Below are positions 52,783 through 62,574 of a stretch of DNA of 64,000 nt, piece after piece. The notes under the pieces are model-generated. The model saw nothing but the letters and a program-made list of their open reading frames with translations, was not told the origin of the DNA and did no database searches. The stretch's first letter is position 1. Each line of letters starts with the position of its first letter. The DNA is from Tolypothrix brevis GSE-NOS-MK-07-07A (lineage in GTDB: Bacteria; Cyanobacteriota; Cyanobacteriia; Cyanobacteriales; Nostocaceae), in assembly GCA_019358985.1 (NCBI GenBank), contig JAHHIJ010000037.1, positions 1 through 64,000 of the forward strand. Direction: 5' to 3'. Both the position numbers and the translations under genes were made by a program.

Positions 52783-53820
52783 CTACTCCTGCGGCTTCGG
52801 TCGTTTTATTGGCTTAGGAGCCGGTGCTTTGGGTACGGGATTTGGCACTGGCGAGGATTCGCCTTTCTTGATTGGGCGGGGGGTTTCACCGCTACTGCGT
52901 CTGGGCGGATATGGTTTTCTGTCGCCACCGCCACCACGGAAACCGCCACCACCACCACCACCACCACGGAAACCGCCTTTTTCAGGTGGTCTGCGTTTTT
53001 TGGGCAAATCAGCGATCGCCGTAGCGTTTTCTATCATCAATAAATCAGCTTCTCGCTTGGCTTGGAAGTCCCAAAACTTACCGACAGCTTTAGTCCCAAG
53101 TACACCCGTAAGTTTCAACTTGAAATACTTGGGTTTGTCATCTGTCTTGCGAGGGGCTTGTTTAATCTTGACCACCAAGCTTTTAGCGTCAAAAGACTGG
53201 TAAACTACTTCACCACGAACCGAAAAACCACCATCTGTAATTTCTGATGAAGGTTTAAGATCGCTGGTAGTTTCTGCCGATTCTGATGGAGGTTCATGAC
53301 TAGAAACTAATTCTTGTGACTTTGAGTCTTGATTTTCATCATCTTCTATGGAATGTTTCGCCAGGTTTTCTGGCTCCCAAACCCCAACAATTTGTAGGTG
53401 CAGTGCATCATTTTCTTGCCTTGTACGCGGATATACTACCCACAAGTGTTCTTTTTCTAAATCTAAATGATTCTTAACTAAACTCATTATCCGACCAAGC
53501 AGGACGGCATTGAGTTCTACACCATCTTTAGTCAGGAGCATTCCTTGAGTGAATTGTTCACTACTAGCAACGTAGCGACCTCGGACTAAGCCGATCGCTC
53601 GATATTGCATCGGTTCGCTCGGAGGGGGAATCGGTTGCTGCCGATTGCTTAAGTTTACATCTGAGACACTCTCGGACTCCTCAACCAAAGAATTCTCAGG
53701 TTTAGAGACGTGTTCTGGTTTTTTAGTTTCAACTTGATTTGTTGCCTCTATAGGAGTTGGATCTTGATTAGAAGCAGATGATTTGGACGGTTCAGAAGAC
53801 GGCATCAGGTCGGAATTCAT
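52783..53820 (-). CDS. Hypothetical protein with RGG-rich C terminus
   Basis: This protein of about 345 aa starts at ATG 53820, with AAGGAG seven to eight bases upstream. The N terminus is acidic and disordered (Ser/Glu/Pro). The central domain (about 75-155, MQYRAIGLVRGRYVASSEQF) and a second block (about 200-265) look folded. The tail has GFRGGGGGGGGFRGGGGDRK and Pro/Lys-rich sequence typical of RNA-binding RGG regions. I know it only as a cyanobacterial hypothetical family. RNA binding is inferred from composition. Confidence 0.7.
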   Translation of the reverse strand: MNSDLMPSSEPSKSSASNQDPTPIEATNQVETKKPEHVSKPENSLVEESESVSDVNLSNRQQPIPPPSEPMQYRAIGLVRGRYVASSEQFTQGMLLTKDGVELNAVLLGRIMSLVKNHLDLEKEHLWVVYPRTRQENDALHLQIVGVWEPENLAKHSIEDDENQDSKSQELVSSHEPPSESAETTSDLKPSSEITDGGFSVRGEVVYQSFDAKSLVVKIKQAPRKTDDKPKYFKLKLTGVLGTKAVGKFWDFQAKREADLLMIENATAIADLPKKRRPPEKGGFRGGGGGGGGFRGGGGDRKPYPPRRSSGETPRPIKKGESSPVPNPVPKAPAPKPIKRPKPQE

Positions 53821-54196
53821 ATAAACTCCTTGCGGCGGAGACACATCCCATTGTGGGATTTTACTAAGGCAGCTGAAAAGAGCGTTTGTGCGGCGCTTAA
53901 AAGTATATTTCTTTCAAGTTAGCCACGCAGAAGAGCGCTCTGTGTGATACTCTAAACGCTAAACTTACCATTTAGATGCTAAATGTGTAATTTAACGCTT
54001 TTACACCAGTTTCGACAGCTTAACATAGCTACAATTTCAGAGAATTTCCCTGAAAATCATCGCCTAGTTTAGCAGTGTAAATTGCTAATTGTTATAAATT
54101 TCACAGCTAAATACCCGTATTCCGTAAACTTTTAAAATTTTTAACTTTCGCATCTGTTTTACTGATAGTGTCATTATTCAGGAGAAGGACGGTTTT
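53821..54196. other. Divergent intergenic region
   Basis: These 376 bases lie between divergently read genes. No repeat or motif is recognised apart from the AGGAG-type ribosome site before the GTG at 54197. Confidence 0.5.
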
Positions 54197-55066
54197 GTGT
54201 CTAAACAAGCTAATCGTTGGATGGTTCAGGTAGTGCTGTTGCTGGCAGTAGTTGCTTTTGTCGCAGTTTCTGTAGTTCCCTTAATTACGGCATTTAATGA
54301 TACGCAACGCCAAACTCAGAACACCACCAGTGCCAAAGTCGCCACTTCACCTGCTTCTGATCCAAAATCAAAAGTGGAAGACGAAGTACGGGGTTATGAA
54401 TTAGTCTTACAACGCGAACCAGAAAATCAAGCCGCGCTTAAAGGGCTATTACAAGCTAGGTTACAGCTCCTGAGTCAAAAAGGAAAAGGTGAAATTCAGC
54501 CAGCTGACATTCAAGCGGTAATCGAACCTTTAGAAAAGCTAGTCAAGCTGAATCCAGAACAAACGAAATACGCGGTGCTACTAGCGCAAGCAAAACAGCA
54601 AATAGGCGACAAAGAAGGAGCAGCTCAGGCTTACAGGTCTGTTTTGGCAACTAAACCAGGGGATATTGAAGCTTTACAAGGAATGGTGGCTCTTTTGTTA
54701 TCTCAAAAACGCCCAGAAGCGGCGATCGGTTTGCTGCAAGATACTCTTACAACCTCAACTCAGGCTAATAAAATTCAACCGGGAAGTGTGGATGCGATCG
54801 CTGTAGAAGTACTTTTGGGCAACGTCTACGCTTTCCAAAAACGCTACACTCAAGCTATCTCTGTTTACGATCAAGCAACTAAAAGCGATCCTAAAGATTT
54901 TCGCCCGGTTTTGGCAAAGGCGTTGCTCATCAAAGAACAAGGCAAAATTGATGAGGCAAAACCTTTATTTGACAAAGCTGCCACTTTAGCACCTGCTCAA
55001 TACAAAGACCAAATTAACCAACAAGCAACACCCTCACCTAGTCCAACCCCTTCTCCAACACCGTGA
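54197..55066 (+). CDS. Membrane-anchored TPR protein
   Basis: The 289-aa protein starts at GTG 54197 (CAGGAGAAGG upstream). It has one N-terminal helix (about 10-32), a linker rich in Ser/Thr, and four to five TPR-like units (for example [20 protein letters not shown] and [20 protein letters not shown]). It ends in a [11 protein letters not shown] tail that may sit in the periplasm or lumen. It is a generic scaffold with no enzyme domain. Confidence 0.8.
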   Translation: MSKQANRWMVQVVLLLAVVAFVAVSVVPLITAFNDTQRQTQNTTSAKVATSPASDPKSKVEDEVRGYELVLQREPENQAALKGLLQARLQLLSQKGKGEIQPADIQAVIEPLEKLVKLNPEQTKYAVLLAQAKQQIGDKEGAAQAYRSVLATKPGDIEALQGMVALLLSQKRPEAAIGLLQDTLTTSTQANKIQPGSVDAIAVEVLLGNVYAFQKRYTQAISVYDQATKSDPKDFRPVLAKALLIKEQGKIDEAKPLFDKAATLAPAQYKDQINQQATPSPSPTPSPTP

Positions 55067-55118
55067 GGATACAGCTTCCAACCCCTTATCTCACAATTTT
55101 TCGTCATTCCACACAATT

Positions 55119-55148
55119 GTAGAGACGTTCGGTCCGGAACGTCTCTAC
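55119..55148. repeat. Palindromic repeat (GAGACGTTCC family)
   Basis: GTAGAGACGTTC-GGTCC-GGAACGTCTCTAC lies between convergent genes. Confidence 0.85.
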
Positions 55149-55247
55149 GAGGTTTTTTAATAAAATGAGGGGTCAGACCTACCATTCGCCAACGGTATCC
55201 GTGAGGAGTCGGGGGGAGTGGGGGATAATTAAACTAACTATTGACTC

Positions 55248-55865
55248 CTAACTCCCTTCCATTGCTGCAATTACACCAAACACGATAAATAAGCATCCAC
55301 CAATTAGGGTAAGTTGACGCTCAGAAATTCGTCCAGCGATGAGTCGTCCACAACTGACGGCAATGACTGCACAAATAGAATGTCCTAATATGGCACCGAC
55401 GGTTACGCCAAAAGCGTTGTTGCTAGCGGCTAGAGCAATGGTGGCAAATTGTGTGCGATCGCCCAATTCTCCCATAAATATTAATACAAAGGCTTCTGCT
55501 ATAATTGACAGTGGCGTTTTTTTCTTGGGTAGTTGTTTTTCTGCCTGTTCTACGGCTTCTTTTGCCTCATCAACCACTTCTGAATCACTACTTGCAGCCA
55601 TCCGGCTGGCATCATACAGTAGCTTGATCCCAAAGCCGATAAATAAAACTATTTCTGCGTAATGAATATAAAGCTTTGGCAATAAAGATACCGCTTGCCC
55701 CGCTACTACAGAAATTATTGTCATTGCAGCTAAAGCCGCGATCGCACCGATTAATACCAGCCGTCGTGAGTGACGCATCGCTAAAATAGCAGCGATAAAA
55801 AAGGTCTTATCTCCTAACTCGGAAACTGTGATTAATAATAAAGCTGCGGTAAAACCTGTTAACAC
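55248..55865 (-). CDS. GDT1/TMEM165 family transporter (Mnx-type Mn exporter)
   Basis: This protein of about 205 aa has six helices and the two family signatures SELGDKTFFIAAILAM and GELGDRTQFATIALA separated by an acidic loop. Members export Mn2+ (or move Ca2+/H+) from the cytoplasm into the thylakoid lumen or periplasm in cyanobacteria. The GTG at 55865 (MLTGFTAALLLITVSELGD) is chosen because AGGAG lies 10 bases upstream; the longer frame from 55928 would run through a strongly structured leader. Mn specificity is inferred from family. Confidence 0.85.
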   Translation of the reverse strand: MLTGFTAALLLITVSELGDKTFFIAAILAMRHSRRLVLIGAIAALAAMTIISVVAGQAVSLLPKLYIHYAEIVLFIGFGIKLLYDASRMAASSDSEVVDEAKEAVEQAEKQLPKKKTPLSIIAEAFVLIFMGELGDRTQFATIALAASNNAFGVTVGAILGHSICAVIAVSCGRLIAGRISERQLTLIGGCLFIVFGVIAAMEGS

Positions 55866-55970
55866 TCTTCTATTGCTCCTAAGGATTTTTTTCCTGTGTG
55901 AAGCTAAATGAGAGTCGCGAAACTTCACTAAGCTTCACACTTTATTTGTGTGAACTCAGTGAAGGTCTCG
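55866..55970 (-). promoter_or_regulatory. Structured 5' leader with mutually exclusive hairpins (Mnx-like gene)
   Basis: On the minus strand, AGCTTCACAC just upstream of the ribosome site (55905-55896) is exactly complementary to GTGTGAAGCT (55940-55931). The latter can instead pair with the upstream TTCACAC (55954-55948), extended by CTTCACT/AGTGAAG (55964-55958 with 55929-55923). A small AGGA/TCCT stem abuts the AGGAG. This is the layout of a metabolite- or metal-sensing switch. It does not match the yybP-ykoY consensus that I can recall. Confidence 0.55.
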
Positions 55971-56143
55971 CTTTCAAATATCTAAATACTTGCCATCTGA
56001 ACCAGGCTCATCGCCAGTATGTTGATTCAAATGCACTGGCTTTTATATTTTTATATCTTTTGCCAGCAGCTACTCCCCTTCTATTAACTTACTAATATAC
56101 ATCTTTACCAGGTACGAGTCAAGCAAGTATGAATTGGGCAGTG

Positions 56144-56608
56144 TCAATGAGGTAAAAATTCATCATCTGTCACTTCTGGTAGATCGTATGGACACATCAG
56201 AGGAAAAGATTCCACTGGCAAATTAGTTTCGGCTTTTGCTTGCTTAACTGCTTGTGCATAACACTCTGCAAAAACGCTTTCAAGATAAGATTTGAGACTA
56301 GGTGAATCATCTAGAGCTTCTTTAACACGTCTACGATGCTCAATAATGCTTGCTTCCCAGCTACCGCTTTTCTTTTCCGGCTGAAACTGCCATTTGAGCA
56401 AATGTACTAAAATTACAATAAGATTACTTTTGAGGCTCCGACGCTCACTTTTTCCCATGTCGGCAATTTCCTCAATCAGATTTTCCCAGTCTACGTTTGC
56501 GTAGTTCTGACTTTGCAATTTTTCCACAGTCGCTTCTATCCATTGCAAGTAGTCAGTATCATATAACGTTTGGGAATGCGTTTTTAGGGAAGACATGGCA
56601 GTTTCCAT
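56144..56608 (-). CDS. DUF29 protein
   Basis: This protein of about 154 aa is of the DUF29 family, which is common and multicopy in cyanobacteria. The patterns LYDTDYLQWIEATVEKLQ, ENLIEEIADMGKSERRSLKS and HLLKWQFQPEKKSGSWEASI are typical. Function is unknown; weak toxin-antitoxin links have been suggested for such families. Start may be ATG 56608 or 56596. Stand-alone gene. Confidence 0.85.
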   Translation of the reverse strand: METAMSSLKTHSQTLYDTDYLQWIEATVEKLQSQNYANVDWENLIEEIADMGKSERRSLKSNLIVILVHLLKWQFQPEKKSGSWEASIIEHRRRVKEALDDSPSLKSYLESVFAECYAQAVKQAKAETNLPVESFPLMCPYDLPEVTDDEFLPH

Positions 56609-56744
56609 CAAATACTAGTGATTGTAGTTTGTGCCGAAACCTTTATCGCTACAATTCGTTAAAAATTAGGATTTCTGCCTTGGGTTAAGCGTTATCCAAC
56701 CTATGGGCGATAAGCGATGGGATCTTACCTGAGTTCGATGTGTG

Positions 56745-56954
56745 CTATTCAGGTTTTTTCAGCTTTTCCACTAACAAAGCTTTTACCTCGCTGTCAGGGT
56801 CGGCAAGATCAAAGGGATAAGGTTGCTCTGTAGAAGGGTCACGACGACTCATCAAAACTTCCAATGCAGCCCGAAATTCTTCTTCATCATTTCTGTGTTT
56901 GGAAATATACTGTTTTAATTCAGTATTTGTCATTTGGTGTAAGTTCTGCGTCAT
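56745..56954 (-). CDS. DUF6887-type small protein
   Basis: The 69-aa product starts MTQNLHQMTNTELKQYISKH; the rest is acidic-helical and ends DPDSEVKALLVEKLKK. It is recognisable as the partner of the DUF6888 type gene upstream. Its ATG overlaps the upstream TGA (ATGA), so the two are coupled. An antitoxin-like role is suggested by size and pairing but not shown. Confidence 0.75.
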   Translation of the reverse strand: MTQNLHQMTNTELKQYISKHRNDEEEFRAALEVLMSRRDPSTEQPYPFDLADPDSEVKALLVEKLKKPE

Positions 56955-57154
56955 AGCACAAAGTTCCAATTACCATCTTCTTTTATTATTAGTGCAATTT
57001 CATCAGTTACACCAGCTTGAATATAGAGTGTTTTCAACTTTTGGTCATAGCGGAAAACCTGGATCGGCTGATACAAATTAGACAATAACTGGCAAAGGTA
57101 TATCGCTGTATCCGATTGTTTCTGTGTCGGCAATTGACAACTCCATAGAAACAC
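56951..57154 (-). CDS. DUF6888-type small protein
   Basis: The 67-aa protein has PTQKQSDTAIYLCQLLSNLY, QPIQVFRYDQKLKTLYI and a final EIALIIKEDGNWNFVL, matching my recollection of the DUF6888 pattern. It starts from a GTG at 57154 and ends in ATGA overlap with the DUF6887 gene. In cyanobacteria these two families co-occur as a pair. A toxin-antitoxin-like or regulatory role is speculation. Confidence 0.7.
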   Translation of the reverse strand: MFLWSCQLPTQKQSDTAIYLCQLLSNLYQPIQVFRYDQKLKTLYIQAGVTDEIALIIKEDGNWNFVL

Positions 57155-57198
57155 ACCAACCGTAGTGTATCAGACTCGCGTGTGATGCGATCGCTCTA

Positions 57199-57227
57199 GT
57201 AGAGACGTTCCACCTGAACATCTCTAC
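57199..57227. repeat. Palindromic repeat (GAGACGTTCC family), decayed
   Basis: GTAGAGACGTTCC-ACC-TGAACATCTCTAC lies just downstream of the sdhA stop. Confidence 0.8.
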
Positions 57228-57240
57228 CAATGTCAATATT

Positions 57241-58968
57241 TTAGTATTTCCGCTCTTTTGGCTCAAACATGGTAATAGTCACGGGGCGATATTGAATATC
57301 AATTCCCGCTGGTGAATAATAAGCTAGTGTGTGTCTGAGAAAGTTTTCATCATCTCGCTGCGGATAATCTTCGCGGAAGTGGGCGCCGCGACTTTCTTGA
57401 CGATTCAAAGCTGAGGAAAGAATTGTCTGTCCCACCACCATTAAACTTCGCATTTCCAACGCTTCGACGATTTCTGTATTCCAAGAATTACCTTTGTCAT
57501 CTAAGTATATTTGCGAAGCTTTTTCTTGTAGCTCTTGTATTTTTTCTAAGCCTTGACACATTAATTCTTGAGTGCGGAAAACACCGCAGTATTCTGTCAT
57601 ACAATCCTGGAAGGCTTGACGCACTTGGTTAATGCGATACTTTCCAGGCTGATCTAGCAAAGCTTGAATTTCTTCCTTTGCCTGTTTTATATAAGGTTGC
57701 TCGTCTACTGTGGGTAACTTGCGGTTTTGGACAAATCGAGCGATCGCACTTCCGGTTCTCTTTCCGTAAACCACGCATTCCAACAAAGAATTACTACCAA
57801 GTCGATTTGCCCCATGTACGGATACGCAAGATGTTTCCCCAGCAGCAAAGAAGCCCTCAACAACTCCATTCCCACTACTGCGGACTTGACCATTAGTGTT
57901 AACTGGGATACCACCCATACAATAATGAATTGTGGGACGTACTGGCATCGGTTGCGTTACCGCGTCAACACCAACTAAGCGGTGTGCTTCTTCCCAACAG
58001 AAGGGTACGCGACTCATAATTTTTTCTTTGCCCATGTGACGCAAGTCAAGATAGACAAATGGACCACCTGCACTACCATCTAAATGAACACCACGACCGG
58101 CGCGAATTTCATAAGCGATCGCTCGTGAGGTAATATCACGAGGGGCAAGTTCCATGCGGCTAGGTGCGTAATTCGCCATAAAGCGATCGCCTTGGGAGTT
58201 AATCAAATAAGCTCCTTCGCCCCGCACTGCTTCGGAAATTAGCACCCCGACGGGATATAATCCAGTGGGGTGGAATTGGACAAATTCCATATCTTGCAGT
58301 GGCAAACCAGCGATCGCACTCATTGCCAAACCATCACCCGTAGAAGCGTAATCGTTAGAAGTGGTGTTATAAACGCGACCATAGCCACCTGTAGCAAACA
58401 TCACCGCCTTAGCCCGCACTACGACTATTTGCCCATCCAAAAGGTGATACATCACTACACCTTTCGCCTGACCTTCTTCTAATATCAGGCGCATTACGTA
58501 CCATTCTTGATAAATTTGCACACCGTAACGCCGCAAATTATTCACCAATTCGTGTAAAATTGCGTGACCGGTTTTATCGGCAGCGTAGCAAGTACGATTG
58601 TGAGAATGTCCCCCAAAAGCGCGTTGGGCAATGCGACCATCGTCTAAACGAGAGAATAAAACACCCATGTGTTCCAAGTCGATGACTACATCTGGTGCTT
58701 CACGAGTCAGTATTTCTACCGCGTCTTGGTCTGCTAAATAATCGGAACCCTTGACAGTATCAAAAGCATGTGCTTCCCAGCTATCTTCTGTATCTACGTT
58801 TCTCAGCGACGCTGCCATTCCACCTTGGGCAGCTACTGAGTGCGATCGAATTGGGTGAGTTTTCGCTACCACAGCCACATTTAAGCTAGGATCGGTTCTG
58901 GCAATTTCCACTGCTGCACGACATCCAGCCAATCCCCCCCCGATAATAATCACATCATGTTCAAGCAT
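57241..58968 (-). CDS. sdhA: Succinate dehydrogenase/fumarate reductase flavoprotein subunit
   Basis: This 575-aa flavoprotein oxidises succinate to fumarate at the membrane with iron-sulfur and anchor partners encoded elsewhere. Marks are the dinucleotide fold IIIGGGLAGCRAAVE, the FAD-attachment motif RSHSVAAQGGMAA, QFHPTGLYPVGVLISEAVRGEG, and the catalytic Arg/His region GGIPVNTNGQV and HGANRLGSNSLLECVVYG. The C-terminal helical domain ends with the family segment VTITMFEPKERKY. Length is normal. In cyanobacteria it feeds electrons to plastoquinone. Confidence 0.95.
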   Translation of the reverse strand: MLEHDVIIIGGGLAGCRAAVEIARTDPSLNVAVVAKTHPIRSHSVAAQGGMAASLRNVDTEDSWEAHAFDTVKGSDYLADQDAVEILTREAPDVVIDLEHMGVLFSRLDDGRIAQRAFGGHSHNRTCYAADKTGHAILHELVNNLRRYGVQIYQEWYVMRLILEEGQAKGVVMYHLLDGQIVVVRAKAVMFATGGYGRVYNTTSNDYASTGDGLAMSAIAGLPLQDMEFVQFHPTGLYPVGVLISEAVRGEGAYLINSQGDRFMANYAPSRMELAPRDITSRAIAYEIRAGRGVHLDGSAGGPFVYLDLRHMGKEKIMSRVPFCWEEAHRLVGVDAVTQPMPVRPTIHYCMGGIPVNTNGQVRSSGNGVVEGFFAAGETSCVSVHGANRLGSNSLLECVVYGKRTGSAIARFVQNRKLPTVDEQPYIKQAKEEIQALLDQPGKYRINQVRQAFQDCMTEYCGVFRTQELMCQGLEKIQELQEKASQIYLDDKGNSWNTEIVEALEMRSLMVVGQTILSSALNRQESRGAHFREDYPQRDDENFLRHTLAYYSPAGIDIQYRPVTITMFEPKERKY

Positions 58969-59594
58969 AAGATATTAACTTTATTAAAGACAAAATATTA
59001 ACCCCTGATGGGGTAGTGCGATCGCGCTCTATTTTCAGATTAACTTAAAAGATATAGACTCTATCTGTATCCGCGTGGATTTCATTTCTAGCTTTAGCCC
59101 GTGCGATCGCTTCGTGGTAATTACGGGGCTTGAAACTGTTCGGTAATTTCTGCCCAAAAATAGACAAATCTAACTGATTGGGTATATATTAGATTGTATT
59201 GATATGGGTACAATCAAGCCCCTTAGAAGTCATTGTAAGACCGCAATGAAACAGGAAGTTAACGCCAAGACTACTAATGTCTGTGTTAAGTCTAGACTTG
59301 GGTAGTTTTGGGTAAGTTTAACCGAGCGGAAGTTAGAACTTTGACAACTGGGTAGTAGTTGGCTAAACCCTACAATGCCAATGCAGAGCCATGTTATGTT
59401 AATGCAGAGCCATGTTATGCCAATGCAGAGCCTTGTTATGTTAATACGTCCCCCCTACATTTAAAAAAGCTACGCTTTTACGCCAAACTGCACTTAAAAC
59501 AGTCGAATCCCAGGTAAGACGAGATACGGAATTCGTTTAATTCGGGTAGGATATTTAAATATTGAAGGCTGAAAGCGTTAAGTTTAAATTATTT
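58969..59594. repeat. Intergenic region with 21-bp tandem repeat
   Basis: Three units of AATGCAGAGCCATGTTATGY-type 21-mers occupy 59380-59442. The remainder (625 bases in total) has no ORF and should hold the divergent promoters of sdhA and pheT. Confidence 0.75.
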
Positions 59595-62012
59595 ATGCGT
59601 ATTTCTTTAAGTTGGCTGCGGGAACTAGTTGAGATAAAAAGAAGCCCGGAAGATTTAGCCGAAACCTTGACAATGGCAGGGTTTGAGGTAGAAGATATTG
59701 AAGATCGCCGCACTTGGGCTTCGGGCGTTGTTGTTGGCAGAGTGGTTGAAAAACAACCTCATCCTAACGCTGATAAATTGAGTGTTTGCCAGGTTGATAT
59801 CGGTGCTTCTGAGGCTTTAAATATCGTCTGCGGTGCTGGGAATGTCCGAGCAGATATTTATGTGGCAGTGGCAACCATAGGAACTTATTTAGCAAATATC
59901 GATTTAAAAATCAAGCCGGCGAAACTGCGGGGTGTCCCTTCTCAAGGTATGATTTGCTCTTTGAAGGAACTCGGTTTACCCACTGATGTAGACGGAATTC
60001 ATATTTTTCCTGAGGAAAATCTCCAACTGGGTAGCGATGTGCGTCCTTTGTTGGGTTTGGATGATGTGATTTTAGATGTCACTGCTACTGCTAATCGCGC
60101 TGATGCTTTAAGTATGGTAGGGATAGCGCGGGAAGTAGCGGCTCTCACAGGTGGAAAGTTGACAATTCCGGAACCTGCGGAGGTGTCTGTTCCTCAAAGT
60201 ACGGGAAATTTCACTTTAAAAATCGATGAAACTCAAGCTTGTCCGGCTTACATTGGTACGGTAATTGAAAAGGTAAAAATTGCGCCTTCTCCTGATTGGT
60301 TGCAACAACGTTTGCGTGCTGCGGGAACGCGTCCGATAAATAATGTTGTGGATATTACTAATTATGTGTTGTTGGAATGGGGACAACCACTGCACGCATT
60401 CGATCGCGATCGCTTGGGTGAAAAAGCCCAAGTTGGGGTGCGTTTCGCGAATGCAGGAGAATCTCTGAAAACTCTCGATGGTCAAACCCGTAATCTAAAT
60501 ACCCAAAATTTGGTAATCACTGGCAACAATAAACCCATTGCTTTGGCTGGGGTGATGGGTGGAGAGGAAACGGAAGTATATGATGGTACACAAAATATCT
60601 TTTTAGAAGCAGCTTTATTTGATTCTGTAGCAATTCGCCGTTCTTCCCGTAGTATTGGCTTAAGAACAGAAGCTTCTGGAAGGTATGAAAGAGGTGTAAA
60701 CCGCGCTGAGTTGGAAAAAGCCACACACCGCGCTTTATCGATGATGGTGGAGATAGCACAGGGAACTATTGTAAATCAAGAAATTGCCGATACGCGCCCC
60801 GATCCATCAACTTGGAGTCGAGCGATCGCACTACGTTTAGAGCGGGTTAATGAAGTTCTTGGACCAATCGAGATGGACGAGAAAACTGGAGAACTCCAAG
60901 GGGAAGATGTTGAGCGCATTCTCACTGCATTGGGATGTCAGCTACGATCTTCCGGTGAGAATACTTGGACGGTAACTGTCCCCCCCTATCGTTATCGCGA
61001 TTTAGAACGGGAAATCGATTTAATTGAAGAAATTGCCCGTCTTTATGGTTACGATAACTTTTCTGATACTTTACCAGATAAATCGGAAGCTGGTTATCTG
61101 CCTTTAGATCAAGAACTTATACGCAAATTGCGAGCTTCTTTCCGTGCCGAAGGATTGACAGAACTAATACACTATTCTTTGGTTAAACCACAGAGAGAAA
61201 GGCAGATAGTGTTGTCAAATCCATTATTTGCAGAATATTCGGCACTGCGAACCGAGTTAATTTCTGGGTTGATTGATGCTTTTCAATATAATTTAGAGCA
61301 AGGAAACGGTTCGCTAAACGGCTTTGAAATTGGGCGAATTTTTTCCCTAGAAGAAGACGGTTTAGCTGAAGCTGAAGCCATAGCTGGAATTATCGGAGGC
61401 GATCGCACTGTTGGGAAATGGTCAAGAAGTGGCGAACAACTTTTAACATGGTTTCAAGCCAAAGGCATTTTAGAAGGTGTTTTTCAGCGACTTGGTTTGG
61501 AGGTAGAATATCAACCAGATAATCAAAATTCTCGCTTGCATCCAGGACGCACTGCGTCTTTATGGATACGCGGTAATCGACTCGGTACTTTCGGACAATT
61601 ACATCCGCAAGTACGGCGAGAAAAAGGTTTACCAGATTCAGTTTACGTGTTTGAACTGGATTTAGATGTGCTGTTAGATTCTTTAGAAAGAGATGAAATA
61701 CTTGCACCGCAATTTAAAGCTTATTCCACTTATCCAGCAGCCGATCGCGATATCGCCTTTTTTGCGCCAGTCAAGGTAACTGTTGCCGAAATTGAAAAAG
61801 CGATCGCCAAAGCTGGTAAAGATTTATTACAATCTGTGGAATTATTTGATGAATATCGCGGTGATAATGTACCAAAAGGACAACGCAGTTTGGCTTTTCG
61901 TTTAATTTATCGGACAAGCGATCGGACTCTTACTGATGCTGAAGTCGAACCAGTACACAACAAAGTTCGTGAAGCATTAGTTGACAAATTCGGCGTCAGT
62001 TTGAGAAGTTAG
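59595..62012 (+). CDS. pheT: Phenylalanyl-tRNA synthetase beta subunit
   Basis: This protein of about 805 aa is the beta chain of the (alpha-beta)2 PheRS. In order: tRNA-binding EMAP/OB domain (about 39-150, [20 protein letters not shown]), B3/B4 editing domain (about 210-380, [20 protein letters not shown]), B5 domain (about 405-480), catalytic-like core, and a C-terminal FDX-ACB anticodon-binding domain (about 710-805, [14 protein letters not shown]). The ATG at 59595 ([11 protein letters not shown]) is the family start; the upstream extension to 59562 lacks homology. pheS is not in the window. Confidence 0.97.
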   Translation: MRISLSWLRELVEIKRSPEDLAETLTMAGFEVEDIEDRRTWASGVVVGRVVEKQPHPNADKLSVCQVDIGASEALNIVCGAGNVRADIYVAVATIGTYLANIDLKIKPAKLRGVPSQGMICSLKELGLPTDVDGIHIFPEENLQLGSDVRPLLGLDDVILDVTATANRADALSMVGIAREVAALTGGKLTIPEPAEVSVPQSTGNFTLKIDETQACPAYIGTVIEKVKIAPSPDWLQQRLRAAGTRPINNVVDITNYVLLEWGQPLHAFDRDRLGEKAQVGVRFANAGESLKTLDGQTRNLNTQNLVITGNNKPIALAGVMGGEETEVYDGTQNIFLEAALFDSVAIRRSSRSIGLRTEASGRYERGVNRAELEKATHRALSMMVEIAQGTIVNQEIADTRPDPSTWSRAIALRLERVNEVLGPIEMDEKTGELQGEDVERILTALGCQLRSSGENTWTVTVPPYRYRDLEREIDLIEEIARLYGYDNFSDTLPDKSEAGYLPLDQELIRKLRASFRAEGLTELIHYSLVKPQRERQIVLSNPLFAEYSALRTELISGLIDAFQYNLEQGNGSLNGFEIGRIFSLEEDGLAEAEAIAGIIGGDRTVGKWSRSGEQLLTWFQAKGILEGVFQRLGLEVEYQPDNQNSRLHPGRTASLWIRGNRLGTFGQLHPQVRREKGLPDSVYVFELDLDVLLDSLERDEILAPQFKAYSTYPAADRDIAFFAPVKVTVAEIEKAIAKAGKDLLQSVELFDEYRGDNVPKGQRSLAFRLIYRTSDRTLTDAEVEPVHNKVREALVDKFGVSLRS

Positions 62013-62177
62013 GTAGAGACGTTCCGCTGGAACGTCTGTATTTACGTAGAGACGTTCCGCTGGAACGTCTGTATTTACGTAGAGACGTTCCGCTGGAACG
62101 TCTGTATTTACGTAGAGACGTTCCGCTGGAACGTCTGTATTTACGTAGAGACGTTCCGCTGGAACGTCTGTATTTAC
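62013..62177. repeat. 33-bp tandem array (five units) of the palindromic repeat
   Basis: Five identical units of GTAGAGACGTTCCGCTGGAA plus CGTCTGTATTTAC run from 62013, starting right after the pheT stop. Each unit is a full palindrome copy plus a spacer, in contrast to the half-palindrome array at 36954. Confidence 0.95.
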
Positions 62178-62180
62178 GTA

Positions 62181-62200
62181 GTGAGCGGTTCACCGCTCAA
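62181..62200 (+). terminator. pheT terminator hairpin
   Basis: TGAGCGGT-TC-ACCGCTCA is followed by ATTTT. A second hairpin AAGCAC/GTGCTT follows at about 62203-62219. It is the first good terminator after pheT, beyond the repeat array. Confidence 0.7.
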
Positions 62201-62292
62201 TTTTAAGCACTCTTCGTGCTTACTACTTTAAGAGTGTTTATTTACACTCATTTACTTAATTTAGACCTTTTGTAATTTGAAATGGTGTATCT

Positions 62293-62562
62293 GTGGCAAA
62301 ATATATAATGTGGGGAAGTTATTGCGAAGACGTTTTAGAAAAACGTGCGCCTCATCGTCAAGCGCATTTAGACGGACTCGCAAAACAAAAAGAATCCGGT
62401 GTGTTGATTACCATTGGTCCAACCAAGGATGTAACGAAAATTTTCGCTATTTACGAAGCCGAAGATGAAGCTATTGTCCGCGAGTTGATTGAAAATGACC
62501 CCTACTGGCAAAATAATATCTGGACAGAATATCTTGTCAAAGAGTGGATTCAAGCTTTTTGA
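62293..62562 (+). CDS. YciI-family protein
   Basis: The 89-aa protein of the YciI ferredoxin-like fold starts at GTG 62293 (AKYIMWGSYCEDVLEKRAPH). The family His-Asp pair is present (RQAHLDGLAKQKESGVL), and the C-terminal FAIYEAEDEAIVRELIENDPY follows. YciI proteins are dimeric and mostly of unknown activity. It is followed within 12 bases by a TPR gene. Confidence 0.88.
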   Translation: MAKYIMWGSYCEDVLEKRAPHRQAHLDGLAKQKESGVLITIGPTKDVTKIFAIYEAEDEAIVRELIENDPYWQNNIWTEYLVKEWIQAF

Positions 62563-62574
62563 ATCGAAAATCGA

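Noticed and set aside
52571-53203. Plus-strand ORF of 210 aa with Pro/Gly-rich sequence
   Set aside because: It is the complement of the RGG-rich minus-strand gene and overlaps the DUF39 gene end.
55866-55970. Known yybP-ykoY manganese riboswitch
   Set aside because: The hairpin layout is switch-like, but the conserved internal loops of that class are not visible by eye; kept as an unclassified leader.
61996-62193. Minus-strand ORF with five RKYRRSSGTSL repeats
   Set aside because: It is a read-through of the 33-bp palindromic repeat array and has no start signal.
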